Below the pieces are notes generated by a model. The model was not told the origin of the DNA. It searched no databases and saw nothing but the letters and a program-made list of their open reading frames with translations. From Multifurca ochricompacta (Eukaryota > Basidiomycota > Agaricomycetes > Russulales > Russulaceae): 64,000 nt of DNA. The stretch covers positions 372,001-436,000 of the forward strand of contig WTXG01000017.1 in the NCBI GenBank assembly GCA_022496185.1, written 5' to 3'. Of this stretch, positions 22,301 through 33,863 are shown piece after piece. The translations under genes and the position numbers were made by a program. The first letter of the stretch is position 1. The number at the start of each line of letters is the position of its first letter.

Positions 22301-23669
22301 TTTTCCCAAAGACCCAATAGAGTCCCATAGCCTTGACACCTTCTGCTATAATTGTATTATTGTACTTTATTTTGACCTCAGATGGAGAGAATTCCACTGA
22401 GCTGCCTTTGTCTGTGATGCAGCTTGTCGACAGTATTCTTTCACTGCCAGGCATATAAAAGACATTATTTAACTCTAACTCATAATTATTATGAGTTTTG
22501 AGAAGAACTTTGCCTGTTCCTTCGACTTGGACTATGGATCCATCACCAATTGTCACCTGATGTCCCTTATGTGGGAAATACTCAGAGAAATCATCTAAGT
22601 ATGGTGTGAAGTGAGTGGTGGCTCCACTGTCCATCATCCAAGGATTGCTGCCATCATCGACTTCTTGCATATGCTCGGTCAAAATATAAAGTGAAATACG
22701 AGGTGTCTCATGCACCTCCTGTATTCTGCCACTACCATTAACTATGGTAGCTACTTGTGTGGAGTTTGTTTGTACACTGGGGCCTTGCCCCTTCCTCTTG
22801 TTGCCCTTTTTGCCTGCATCAGCATTGGCTCTGTCCTGTTTCCTTTGCCAACATTCATTAGCCTTGTGGCCCGGCTTCTGGCAATAGAAGCAGGTGACAT
22901 CATTGGACAATGATGCACCTGCAGGTTGTGGCGTGAAAGATACTTGTTTTTTATTTTTATTTTTGTTGACATGGGCTGCCTTGTTAAGGGCAGCCCCAAC
23001 ACCACTTCCTGCAGGGCCAGCTAGTTGGCTTTCCTCAATTAGGAACCTTTGTACAAGGTCCTGAGGGGAAAGGCGGTCAGGAGGACCTGATGCCAGGATT
23101 GAGCCAGCAATGGCACTGTAGGATGAAGGTAGGGATTGGAGCAATATAAAGCTCATCTGGAGATCAGAGATCTCCATCCCATTTTCCTTGAGAGTACTCC
23201 TCACATCCAACACACACTGCAACTGGGGTCTGAATTGCTTGCCTTCCTCCAAGTGGAAGGAAGACACAGAACACCACAAGTTGTAGGTGGCCATGCTACC
23301 AACTGAGCTGTAGAGCGATTCCAAACGCTCATACTTGGCATTGACAGAAGGGTAAGTTCTGTCAGAGGCAATCTGGGAGTATGTTTCTGGTGATGTTACC
23401 ATCACCAGAACTCCCATGAGGACTTCCTCCACTCTGTTCCACTCTAGGTACATAGGCTCCGACCATAGTGCGAAGCATTTGGCATACTTGTCATCCTTTT
23501 CTCCATCTTCTGGCTTCGGCAGATTCAGGAACTCAGGGGCATCATGTGTGATGTGCCTCTTCATCCCATTTATCCTGAGCAGGGCAGTAAATGACACCGA
23601 CCACTGCTGCCAATTGGAGCCATCAAGCTTGTCAAACTTGAAGGTGGGAGGGAAGACGATGGAAGACAT
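19318..23669 (-). pseudogene. Cop-2 gag-pol, several frame breaks
   Basis: Starts at 23669 with M-S-S-I-V-F-P-P. Gag has the knuckle CFYCQKPGHKANEC (near 22870). Protease reads W-M-M-D-S-G-A-T-T-H-F (near 22620). Integrase (near 22230-21560) is broken by short deletions around 22155, 21985, 21870 and 21635. A TGA follows near 21430 and another near 20402 (A-S-stop-A-W where Cop-1 has A-S-R-A-W). RT carries Y-V-D-D-I-T-I (near 20280) and RNase H ends at 19318. It shows the order gag-PR-IN-RT-RH typical of Copia. The two TGA codons fit CpG loss; the small deletions do not. Confidence 0.88.
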
Positions 23670-24597
23670 TTTTTGAGATGATTTAAAAAGGTTGATCCTG
23701 GTTCCAAGGAGCAGTTAGAACCAGTTGTCCAGGTCTCATTTAAGAGTGCCTGTCCATTCTGTGGCACTATGCTTCAGAACTTAAAAAAGTCCTGCCTCTG
23801 ATGTGCAACTTCTAAGTAGTATAGTAGGCTACCTAGCGCCATCTACAACAAGTCCTAAGCCCACATCAGGGGGACATTGTGTAAATAGATGGGGAGTCAT
23901 GTCATGGAGGAGCCAACTGCAAGTTCCACTAGAGACAAAGGGTATATAGCCCTTCCTCTAGTGCTGGTGGTGGAGTCCATGATTAAGCCCTAGATGATTG
24001 GGGCCATGACTGTAGTAGACTATTAGGTTTCCTCTGGTTGGGGCAGACCCCCAACAAAGGCAGCAGGTACTTCTGCCCAGAGACAAAACCCTCTAGCTAC
24101 TGTGTAAATACTATAGTAGTTCAAGCCTACTTGTATCGAGCCCAAGCATCATGGGAGTGACTACCCATGCCTTGTTTTAGACCCTAAACTCTACCTGCAG
24201 GTCGCTAAACCTGGCTTACAGATCGAGCCAAGCATTGACTGAACCTATAGCCCCAAGCCTTCTGGGCAAGTGGCCTACTAAGTCTATGGATGGGACGAAA
24301 ACCCAGCTATAACTATGAATACTATTTACTTAGAGCGCACATGAGGAACTCAAGGTGTTTCACCCACTTAGGGTCCCTCATCACCTCTTGCAAGAATCCC
24401 CTGAGGGACTAGCCAGACAGATCAAGGTGGGCACATAAAGCACACCACCTTGTGGACAGTTAAGGGCAAGAGAGAGAAGAATCAAAGCTCACTGTGACAG
24501 TGATTGGGAAGAGAAGTCTTGAAGCAGTGAGCTTGAAGAAAGGTTGGACTGATCAAAAGAAAGTACAGATCAGTAAAGCATGCCAGGGCCCATAACC
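23670..24597 (-). other. Long 5' leader of Cop-2
   Basis: 928 bp between the gag ATG and the 5' LTR, with no coding frame of note. It is the untranslated leader; packaging signals would be expected here but none can be pointed to. Confidence 0.6.
24583..24597 (-). promoter_or_regulatory. Copia primer-binding site, complementary to the anticodon arm of initiator tRNA-Met
   Basis: Directly beside the 5' LTR the plus strand reads CCAGGGCCCATAACC, which resembles the anticodon stem-loop of eukaryotic initiator tRNA-Met (...GGGCCCAUAACC...). The element strand therefore carries its complement, GGTTATGGGCCC. Drosophila copia and yeast Ty5 are primed by a half-tRNA cut in this same loop. The match is from memory of the tRNA, not from a search. 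Confidence 0.7.
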
Positions 24598-25104
24598 TGT
24601 TGAACAGGCATGAGGCGCAGCATACTGACTGTAAGGTGTTAGCTTGTAAAGCTAGAAAAACAAGTTATACTTCAGAGGTGAAGAAAACTCTATATTACTA
24701 TACTACACACCTAGAAAAACAAGTTATCTACAAGAGACAGTTAGTTATAGGTATGGTAGTAAGTAGAGAGACTGGGACTTACACTTCAGAGGTGAAGAAA
24801 ACTCTGAAGTGTAAGAGACGAAACAGACACCCTTATATACTATCCAAGGGATGGTCTGTGCACTGGGAATAAGTCCACAAGTGCCGGACAATGTCCAAAC
24901 AATAAACATGAGGGAGAAAGGCCATTGGCCACTACAGAAATCACATGTTACATGGTGTATCAGTCAGCTACTGCAGAATGTGAGAAAGAAAGTAATAATG
25001 ATAATGTAAAAAGTCCGAAACTCCGGTATCTAATCTAATCTACAAAGTAGCTAATCTAATCACCTGATGCCTGAAGCATCACCGAACATCTTCTGTGTTC
25101 AACA
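24598..25104 (-). repeat. Copia LTR (5' LTR beside Cop-2 gag)
   Basis: 507 bp with perfect inverted termini TGTTGAACA and TGTTCAACA. Same subfamily as the LTR at 5362. Confidence 0.92.
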
Positions 25105-25116
25105 GTTGGCCTTCAT

Positions 25117-25697
25117 TGTTACGTCCAGTGTGAGACGTTCCACACGACTTGTGCGACAGCGTTGTTTGTTCATTTAGATAAGAGGTCAATAGGACCTCTT
25201 GGAGTTTAAGATGGATGAGTCAAAGTCAAAGGGGCTGTTCCCTAGTGACAATGTTGAGCAGGAAGTGCCGAAAGCACTGAGACAACCAAGTCAGAGGTTC
25301 CAAAGGGGAGTCCGAAAGACTAACACCGATGTATTCAATAAGTCAAGTCTGAGGTCTACATCATAGTTACAGTGGACTTATATACGTAATCGGATGGGCG
25401 TCTACAAGATAAGGAAACGGGGTCATGTGGGCCCAAATATATGAAAGTGTAAGGCGTAAAGCTGGGCTTCTGATAGGGAATTAAGTAAGTGTCCGGTCAT
25501 AGCAATAAGAAGATAAAAGGAGCAAGCATAAGCAAATAGTAAGTATACAAGTCCAAACAACGGTCACAGGGATGGAAGCAATGCATGTGAGGGGTCCCAG
25601 GAGGGAGAGGTAATGAGAAAGTGTAGCATCGGTGGGCAAGTGGGGTCCCTGTTGGGAAGGGTAAAGAAAATAGGGCTGCTGGGCCCTGGTCGTAACA
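25117..25697 (-). repeat. 3' LTR of Gyp-B
   Basis: TGTTACGTCC to GTCGTAACA; the polypurine tract (complement of TCACCCTCCCTTCT) follows. Confidence 0.9.
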
Positions 25698-25728
25698 TCA
25701 CCCTCCCTTCTGGTTCAAGCTGACCCAG

Positions 25729-26922
25729 CTAGAAACACGCACCATCGTCATCCTGCACCAAGTCTACGTAATCATCTGCCAGGTTTCGATCTCCTATGGT
25801 GTAAGTTTCATCTGCCATGCATTGGTGTGTATGCAAGAAACCATACGGGCCGCGTCATCCGCACTGGCGGCACAAGTCGTAGACTGGACAGTCAAGTTCA
25901 CAATGTCCCGCGTTGTGTCGCAGGCACTTTCCGCACCATCCTGAAGGGTTGACAATGGTGGGAGCAATGCCCAGCTGTTGGAAAATACAGAACCAACTCC
26001 AATGTAGGTTGCTTCAGCAATGACGGCACCACTTGCGATTGAGTGGGCAATTCCAGCTGATGTGATACTTGCTGTCACATCGCCAGCAAGTCTCCCCTCG
26101 GGGGTTCTCGTGCATTCGTGGCATCTCAAATCAGTTTGGCAGCAGTTGGGGTGCCGCTCCTAGTGATCATGGGGGGAGGGGTCGCACATATGTGTCTGCG
26201 TACCTCTCGGCAATTGTCTGATATGCATCCCCTATCTCCAACCTTTTCCAGATCTCCGTCAACTCCTGCTCCACTTGGAACATCCCTCTTGTGAGTCTTG
26301 TCATTTGCTTTGCATATTCTTTGTACTGGGTATTGAGCATGGTGCGAAGTGTGAGGGTCTTCTGCAGTCTCATCACTTCGGCCTTGAGATGTGGAAGCCG
26401 CATGTCATTCAATACCTCGTCGATTGCAAATGCTCGAGGGTTGTCAGCCGCAAGGTGTCCCAATTGCTCATCACTCATCATGTGGTGAAGATGGCCTGTG
26501 TACCGTTCTTCCAAGTAAACTGGGGCTCCATAGACAGGCCCATCCTTCTTCATGCATCCTGCAACATCCATTCCTCCGTTGGTGTAAAAGATGTACTTAG
26601 CTATGACCTTTTCTCCATCAGCCATGGTGATCTTGAGGGGGTAGTACATGGAGGAATTTGGGTTATTGGCAAAGAAGGGGAACTCAGGTACATCGTCGTC
26701 TTGGTCCATGCCAAGGAGGTCATTTGGGTGGGGTTCTTCAGAGTGGGTAAAGTTGTCGTTTGGGTTAGGCGACTGGGCCTTGACTCATTCTTCAGCAGCT
26801 TCATAGTCGATAGGGGAAGAGGGATGAGTAGAGGGGTGAGCAGAGGGGAAAGCTTCCACTACCACATGAGTGGCGGCAAAAGCGTTGACAGCAGCAGAGG
26901 TGGCGATGAAGGAAGAAGACAT
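25729..26922 (-). pseudogene. Gyp-B ORF3: full-length accessory zinc-knuckle protein with stop codons
   Basis: The most complete copy of this ORF, about 397 codons from the ATG complementary to 26920-26922 (M-S-S-S-F-I-A-T) to the TAG at 25729-25731. In order: Ala-rich start, S-S-P-I-D-Y-E-A-A-E-E, acidic E-E-P-H-P-N-D-L-L, F-P-F-F-A-N-N-P-N-S-S-M-Y, G-G-M-D-V-A-G-C-M-K, a likely coiled coil (about residues 200-280), then knuckles CWRCDSKYHISWNC and CRHC...HWSWFC and two further Cys/His clusters. Several in-frame TGA codons stand where sibling copies have Arg or the frame implies CGA. It ends some 30 bp before the polypurine tract, so it is part of the element. Confidence 0.8.
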
Positions 26923-26993
26923 GTTATTGTAGGAGTAGGACGTTGCTGGTGAAGCGTTGTTCTGGGGAAAGAAATCGGAAGTCTGCTCCCCTT

Positions 26994-29900
26994 TTAATCA
27001 TTCCTGGGCGCTTGGGGGTGTCGTAAGTGGAACTCTGTGACTAGATCCGGGGCAAAGATATTCCCAGCTGGTTCCCATGAATTGTCAGAGTCTGGGAAAC
27101 CTTTCCACTTGATCAGGTAATGTAGTTTGCGCCCTCGGCCTTGATAGGCGGAGTTCACAATCTGCTCCACCTCCCATTCTGCTTCTCCATCAACTAACTC
27201 TGGTGGGGGTCTTGGGAAGTTTTCCCCATGAATGGATGTTTCCTTGTATGGTGTCAGAAGTCTAGCATGGAATACTGGGTGAATCTTCCATGTGGGAGGG
27301 AGTTCAAGTTCATACAACACATCTGATAATTTCCTCATGATTCTGAAGGGTCCATGATGTCAGGGTGCCAGTTTAGCTGTGGGGTGTGATGTGTGGATAT
27401 GCTTCCCTTCCAGCCATACCTGCTCATTGGTTCGATAAGGTGTGAATTTCGAAGGTTTATCCAATAAGATCTGTTGTGCCTTCAGCAGGTTTTCATTGGC
27501 TGATTTCCAGATCTCATCCCATTGGTCAAGTCGCTGTGAGGTCGTGGGAACGTTCGTAGGCTTATCAGTCCATGTGGTGCGTGGTACCCAGCCCATGATA
27601 AGGGAGAACGGGGGAGTCTTTGTTGTACCATTAGGCCAGGAATTATGCGCAAATTCCGCTGTTGCCAGCCAGTCCGCCCAATCGTCCTGTCATCCGTTGC
27701 ACCAGAATCGGAGGTATTGCTCCAGCCATTGATTGGTGCGCTCCGACTGTCCATCTGTTTGGGGGTGGTAGGCTGTCGAGATATTTTGTTTTATGTCCAG
27801 GACTTTGCATAATGCTCTGGCGAATGTTGAGGTAAAGCATGGGTCTCGGTCAGAGATAATCTTTTCTGGGAGACCATAATGTTGGTAGACATGGTCAAGA
27901 TAGAGTTTGGCTACTCCTTCAGCTGTGATGGATTCATTGCATGGTATGAAGAGTGCTGCCTTGGAGCAATTGTGGTCTGTGATGGTCAAAATGGAGTCAA
28001 AGCCTCTGGAGTTGGGTAGCTTGACTATGAAGTCCATGGCTATTGTCTGGAATGGCAGAGAAGTAGTGGGAGTGATGGGAAACGTTGCCGGAGGGTGCGG
28101 GTGCATATTTACTTTGTTGGCCTGGCAGTCCGCGCATCCTTTCACATAGTCTTCACATCCTTTTCATGTTAGGCCACCAGTAGTCACGTTTGGCAAGCAC
28201 GTAGGTGTTGGCGATGCCGGGGTGTCCTGCAGAGGGAAGGTCATGGTGAAAATGGATCACCCCCTGCTTAATGTTGTCGCCACTGGTGACAACGAGTCGA
28301 TCCCCATCCTTCCACCAAAGGCCATCAATTTTCTTCAGATTGTGTGCATCGGCCCATGATTCGCATAACTGTTGGTTCATATTTTGTGATACCTGGGCCC
28401 ACAAGTCCATGTCATGAAGACTGACAATGGCTGTCTTTACAAAGGTCTCTTCAGGGAGTACGGTGATGTCATTGTTATCCTCCCCTCCATTGTTCAGATC
28501 AGGTCGCCATGATAGGGCATCGGCACGTGCATTGCGACTTCCTGCAATATGTTTCAATACGAAGTTGTATTCTTCCAGTTCTAGAACTTCGTGGCCACCT
28601 GTTGACTGATTTTATGAGGTTCTTTCCAGTAAAGTAGATTGGAATGATCAGTGTGAATAATGGTCTTGTGAGGGGTTCCTGCTAGGTACGGTCGCCAGTG
28701 TCGCAATGCTTTTACAATGGCCAACAGTTCTCTATCCCAAATGTCATAGTTTCATTCTGCCGATGAGAATGTTTCCAAATAGAAGGCAACTGGGTGAAGA
28801 AGTCCTGATGCATCTCGCTGGTTTAATACAGCCCCATTGGCGAAGTGAGATGCGTCTACTTCAAGTTCAAAGGGGCTCTCCAAGTCTGGCTGTAGGAGTA
28901 CTGGTTCTGCACCCATAATGTCTCAGATCTGTTCAAAGGCTTGTTGCTGCTCCTTTCCCCAATGCCAGGGTGTGTCCTTCTTCAATAGTCTGTTCAGTGG
29001 TTGGGCGATCCCTGAGAATCCTCATACAAATCGTTGATAGAAATTGCAGAATCCAATGAAGGATCACACATCCTTGACACATGTGGGTACTGGCCACTCC
29101 CAGATCCCCTGTATTTTTACTGGGTCCATTCGCATGTGCCCTCCTTCTAGGATAACACCCAGGTACTCAATGCTTCGTTGTTCGAACGAACACTTTGCCA
29201 GTTTAAGGTATAGGTCATGTTCATGCAGTATGTCTAGTACCTGATGTACTCACTCTCGATGATGGTCTAGATCATTGGTGGTGGTGACTAGGATGTCGTC
29301 CATATAGACTACCACTTCACCAGTAAGAATGAGATCTTGGAAGATATGGTTCATCATGGCTTGGAATGTCGCCGGCGAGTTGTGAGTCTGAAAAACATGA
29401 CATTCGGTTCGAACAACCCTTGATTTGTCTTAAATGCTGCTTTGCACTGATCACCTTCTCTGATCCTAATGTTGTTATAGCCCCAGCGTATGTCCATTTT
29501 TGAAAAGAGAGACTTGTCTCGCATGGTGTCAATGAGTTCAGAGATAAGTGGTAGGGGATAGGCATTCTTTACAGTGTACGCGTTGATCTTTCAATAGTCC
29601 TGAACCGGCCACAGTTTGCCGTCCTTCTTTTTGATAAAGAAGAAGGGTGAGGCATACTGTGACTTGGATGGGCGGATGTATCCTTTAGCCAAATGTTCCT
29701 CCAGAAATTCAGTGAGCACAGTCTGTTCAGACTGGGATAATGGATAGATTTTGCAATCTATAGCTGCCAGCATATTTGGGAGGAGGTCGATGGCATGATC
29801 CCATGGTCGTTCTGGGGGAAAGCGATGGGATTCTTCCTCGGAGAATACCTTCCAATGCCGCTGATAAGCACTCGGTACTACGTCATGGTATGTCTTCTCA

Positions 29901-30477
29901 GCCTGTCCCTGTATCGCTCTCTGAGCCAACTCCAATGCTTTGGTGGCGTAACAATAGCCAGGGTCGTTCTCTTCCTCCACCTGTGCGGTTGCTGCTACTA
30001 GATGTCTGATTGCATAATCATAACCAAGCGATGTGATGATGGTTGGGTAAGAGTCTTTGTCCATCGTTGCATCAGCCCAGTTAATCTTTGGTTTGAAGGC
30101 AGCAAGCCATGGGTATCCCAAAATGAGGTCTTCGTCTCCTAGATCTGTAATTAGGAAGCGAATATTCTTTGTCATCTCTCCGACTTGGACTTTTAGGTCT
30201 GTATAGTGGGTGATCTTTCCAGCACAATTGGCTGTTCCATCAATGTTCCAAATGTTCTTTGCTTGGGGAAGTGCCAGCCGTCCCAAACCCATTGTTTTGA
30301 TTAGTCGTGGGTGAATGAAATTGTCTGTGGCTCCAGAGTCCACTAAGATGTCTCGATCGGCCGTCCTCTGTGTAGTTTCGAAATGGACTGGTATTTTTAA
30401 TGATTTGAATCAACTAGCATACACAGAGGTTACATGGAGTGCTTGTGCCCAGGCCGATGGGTTTGAGCCTAACAAAA
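26994..30477 (-). pseudogene. Gyp-B pol
   Basis: Same order as Gyp-E pol. Protease reads D-S-G-A-T-D-N-F-I-H near 30340; RT has a Y-M-D-D box near 29300; RNase H has E-V-D-A-S-H near 28860; the integrase finger and D-F-I-V-K-L-P / S-D-R-D-P / H-P-Q-T-D-G-Q-S-E-R follow; the chromodomain E-A-E-W-E-V-E-Q-I ends at a TAA at 26994. Many stops and a few frame breaks divide it. The reading frame enters from gag at the T5 run (complement near 30474-30478). Confidence 0.85.
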
Positions 30478-31985
30478 ATCCTTCTTTGCAAACGCCTTTT
30501 CCACTAATATGGTGTGCACTTCCTCACTTTCTTTCATCATGTTAGCCCATATGTCTTGAGCTTTTTCTTCTTTTGACCACTTATCCACGGTGGGTGGGTT
30601 ATTCTGAACAGGGTGTTCTGGTGTTATGGTGGCAGCGGCAACTCGTACTCCCTTTCTGGGGCAGTCTCAGGACATATGCCCTAGCACCCTACAATGGAAG
30701 CAGCACCCTTCCTTCATTAGAGTCTGCCGCTCATCCTCCATAAGCATTGCTCAAGCCCAGGCTTGATCTGTGGAGGTATCCATGGCATTTGGATCTCACA
30801 GGGTATGCTGGGCAGATTTTACCCCAAAGGCCATCTTCCACTGGTCTTGGGTCTTTCCCTTCTTGGTATTGACTCCAAATCGCGTCTGGAAGTCAAGATA
30901 ATCTTGCTGCTGTCGCCGAGCAGCATCAACCCAACTGTCCCAATCATGAGGGTGGTGAAACTGGATGATGTTTTTGACTAGTGGGTTGGGTAGTCCTTGC
31001 GAGAAGAGGTCTAATGTTGCCTCTTCGTCTGTGTCATAGCCGGCCCTGTTGGCCAAACTCCTGAACTTGGCTACATATGCGTCAAGTTCTCCCTTCTCCA
31101 TTCTGAGGGACTTCAGTTCCTGGGCTGCTTTCTGTTTGGCCTGCCCATCTGTAAAAGCATCCTTGAATCTCTCGGCTATGGTCTCCCAAAGACCTTCGCT
31201 TGTGGTTCGATGCCCACTTTCAACCTGCTCATTCAACCATTCCAGTTGTTCCATCGTCCAGTCATCCACTGCATCCCCTCAGATCAGGGAAAGAAACAGA
31301 TTGGCATGTTGAAATGGGTTAACAATCTGTGGAACATCATGATTGAAGTTCTTGAATGTCATGAACTCCAACATGAATTTCTTGCTTTGTGAACGATCCC
31401 CAGTGAACGTTTGGGGCAACACTCCTGACAAATGTCCAGAGGGGGGGGGATGTTGAGTGGTGGTGCCGCCACAGGGGCTGGTGGGGCAGGGTCTGGAAGT
31501 TGGGCGGCAATGGTAGACATGGGTGGATGAGATGGGGTGATGGTGTTCGTGGATTGTATTGATATCTGGGGAGTTGTCAAAGCAGGGGCTCTGATCATGA
31601 CAACTGTGGGTGCAACTGGAAACGTAGTCGCTGCTAATGCTGGTGCTTCTCCTTCACTGGGTTCTTCTATGTACTCCTCTGGCTCAGAGTCCGTGACAAT
31701 GGCCAGAGGGTTTTCTCTCCACAGGCCAAGTCCAAATTCAGGTGGGGCGGGTCCTGTAGTGACCCAAGAGTGTCAGCTGTCCGAGTATTGGATACGATAC
31801 CAAACTCTCTTTTCGTCGTCGTATTCTACCAGTTGGTATCTTCCGTTGTGATAGATGTAGTATCCAAACTCAGATTCAAAGTCTTTCCAGGTGGCAGAGC
31901 CAAGTACTTGCTGTGAAAGATTATTCTCGTCTCTGCGCTCGATGAGTTCTTCCCGGAAGAGGGTCTGACTGCAGCTGGAAGCCAC
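30469..31985 (-). pseudogene. Gyp-B gag
   Basis: Starts at the same GTG-GCT-TCC as its relatives (31985, no ATG) and shows S-Q-T-L-F-R-E-E-L-I-E-R-R-D-E-N-N-L-S, the proline/alanine linker, the capsid stretch S-L-R-M-E-K-G-E-L-D-A-Y-V-A-K and a degraded knuckle region near 30690. The gag frame closes with TAG at 30469-30471, one codon after the T5 run. Stop codons and a short G-run indel near 31440 disable it. Confidence 0.82.
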
Positions 31986-32004
31986 TGTGAGAGACTTGAC
32001 TTGA

Positions 32005-32585
32005 TGTTACGTCCGGTGTGAGACGTTCCGCACGACTTGTGCGACAGCGTTGTTCATTCGTTTAGATAAGAGGTCAATAGGACCTCTTGGAGTTTAAGAT
32101 GGATGAGTCAAAGTCAAAGGGGCTGTTCCCTAGTGACAATGTTGAGTAGGAAGTGCCGAAAGCACTGAGACAACCAAGTCAGAGGTTCCAAAGGGGAGTC
32201 CGAAAGACTAACACCGATGTATTCAATAAGTCGAGTCTGAGGTCTACATCGTAGTTACAGCAGACTTATATACGTAATCAGATGGGCATCTACGAGATAA
32301 GGAAACGGGGTCATGTGGGCCCAAATATATGAAAGTGTAAGGCGTAAAGCTGGGCTTCTGATAGGGAATTAAGTAAGTGTCCGGTCGTAGCGATAAGAAG
32401 ATAAAAGGAGCAAGCATAAGCAAATAGTAAGTATACAAGTCCAAACAATGGTCATGGGGATGGAAGCAATGCATGTGAGGGGTCCCAGGAGGGAGAGGTA
32501 ATGAGAAAGTGTAGTGTCGGTGGGCAAGTGGGGTCCCTGTTGGGAAGGGTAAAGAAAATAGGGCTGCTGGGCCCTGGTCGTAACA
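32005..32585 (-). repeat. 5' LTR of Gyp-B
   Basis: 581 bp. Against the 3' LTR I see differences almost only at CpG positions (for example CCGG/CCAG, GTCGAG/GTCAAG, CATCGTAG/CATCATAG); one site, GAGCAGG/GAGTAGG, needs a second change. Confidence 0.9.
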
Positions 32586-33049
32586 TTCATGGCTATGCAG
32601 ATTCCTCATGGGGAGATCAAGAGGACCACCACTCCACCTCAGGCTACGTCTTTTTCCTTGCTAATGGAGCCATTAGCTGGTGTTCCAGGAAGCAGAAGAC
32701 AGTAGCACAGTCCACCACAGAAGCTGAATATATGAGCCTTGCTGAAGCCTCAAATCAGGCTATGTGGTATAGGACGTTTATGCAGGAATTGGGATATGAA
32801 GTTAGTTCACCCATACAACTGCATTGTGACAATAAGGGTGCAGTAGATCTTGCATTAAACCCTGTCACAGGAAGGTGATCAAAGCACATACCAATAAAGT
32901 ACCATGCCATTAGGGAGTATGTAGAATCACACCAGATTGACTTGGTGCGAACTCCCACTGGAGAGATGCTAGCAGATGGCCTTACAAAGTCTCTGCCTAG
33001 ATCATCTTTTGATCTTATGGTAACTGGATTTGGACTAGTGCTGGAATGA
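32586..33049 (+). pseudogene. Cop-3 RNase H, C-terminal part
   Basis: Plus-strand Copia remnant with H-G-Y-A-D-S-S-W-G-D-Q-E-D, S-T-T-E-A-E-Y-M-S-L, H-C-D-N-K-G-A-V-D-L-A and K-H-I-P-I-K-Y-H, ending at the TGA at 33047-33049. A TGA at 32876-32878 breaks it where Cop-2 has a codon in N-P-V-T-G-R-Q-S-K-H. Nine bases of the same gene (GTTGGCCTT) remain left of Gyp-B at 25105. The rest of Cop-3 is missing. Confidence 0.9.
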
Positions 33050-33348
33050 GAGAGCTGGAATCTGGAGACCTTGTACACCAGTTTCACTTTCCCACCATGC
33101 AATATGAGTATATTCTCAACCTCGAGAGTGACGCAAGTGGTGTGAGCATGCCAGAAGTAGGCATTCAAATATGTCAGGCATTTCAGCCTGCATAAGCAAA
33201 TCTACAACTCGCACGCAAAGCTCACAAACCGCACTTGAGAGTTAGAGAAGTTGGATCTCTGGCTGGTGATATGTTTGTTCAATTGTGAACAGCAGTGTGC
33301 TCATTTAACTCATTTCCACCAATGATCGATGCCTTCACCATGGAGGGA

Positions 33349-33863
33349 TGTTGACACAGGACATGTCTGGAGATGCTTCAGGCATCTGAGGATCACTTTA
33401 GCTGTAGATAAGATTAGATTAGGTTCCGGAGTTTCGGACTTTTTACAATATCTTTATTACATTTCTTTCTCACCTTACTCAGCTGATTAGTGATGTACTT
33501 AGTAATGCACAGTAAGCATGTGATATCTCTTTGGCCAATGGCTTTTATCCCTCATTGTTTATTGTCCGGCACTTGTGGACTTATTCCCAGTGCGCACAGA
33601 CCATTTCCCCTGGCCCCCATGGGTATATAAGGGTGTCTGTTTCATCTCTTACACTTCAGAGTTCTTCTAACCTCTGAAGCGTAAGTTCCCTCTACTTTAC
33701 TCTCTACTACCTTTAGACTAACCTTGTATATAGACTTGTCTTTGTTCTAGGTCAGTAGTATAGTATGATATAGAGTTCTTCTAACCTCTGAAGCACTTGT
33801 CTTTGTTCTAGCTTTACCGCTACTAACCACAGTCAGTATAACCAGCAGCATGATTGTTTGACA
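33349..33863 (+). repeat. Cop-3 3' LTR
   Basis: 515 bp from TGTTGACAC to TGTTTGACA, preceded by the PPT CCATGGAGGGA. Contains TATATAAG near 33626. It lies inside the protease of Gyp-C. Confidence 0.88.

Larger units (their letters stand above)
18539..25104 (-). mobile_element. Cop-2: Ty1/Copia element with two unlike LTRs
   Basis: Contains 3' LTR 18539-19030, 3' untranslated part with PPT, a broken gag-pol (19318-23669), a 928-bp leader, the primer site and the LTR at 24598-25104. No target duplication joins its two sides (TTCCC against GTTGG). The outer LTRs are different subfamilies, so the present unit is probably a product of recombination rather than one insertion. Confidence 0.75.
25117..32585 (-). 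mobile_element. Gyp-B: Ty3/Gypsy chromovirus inserted in Cop-3
   Basis: 581-bp LTRs at 25117-25697 and 32005-32585 flank gag, pol and ORF3 on the minus strand. The duplication TTCAT (25112-25116 and 32586-32590) is perfect. Joining the flanks restores the Copia codons G-L-H-G-Y-A-D. Confidence 0.92.

Noticed and set aside
24600..24872. 90-codon ORF in the Copia LTR
   Set aside because: Falls wholly inside an LTR and overlaps the TATA region; not coding.
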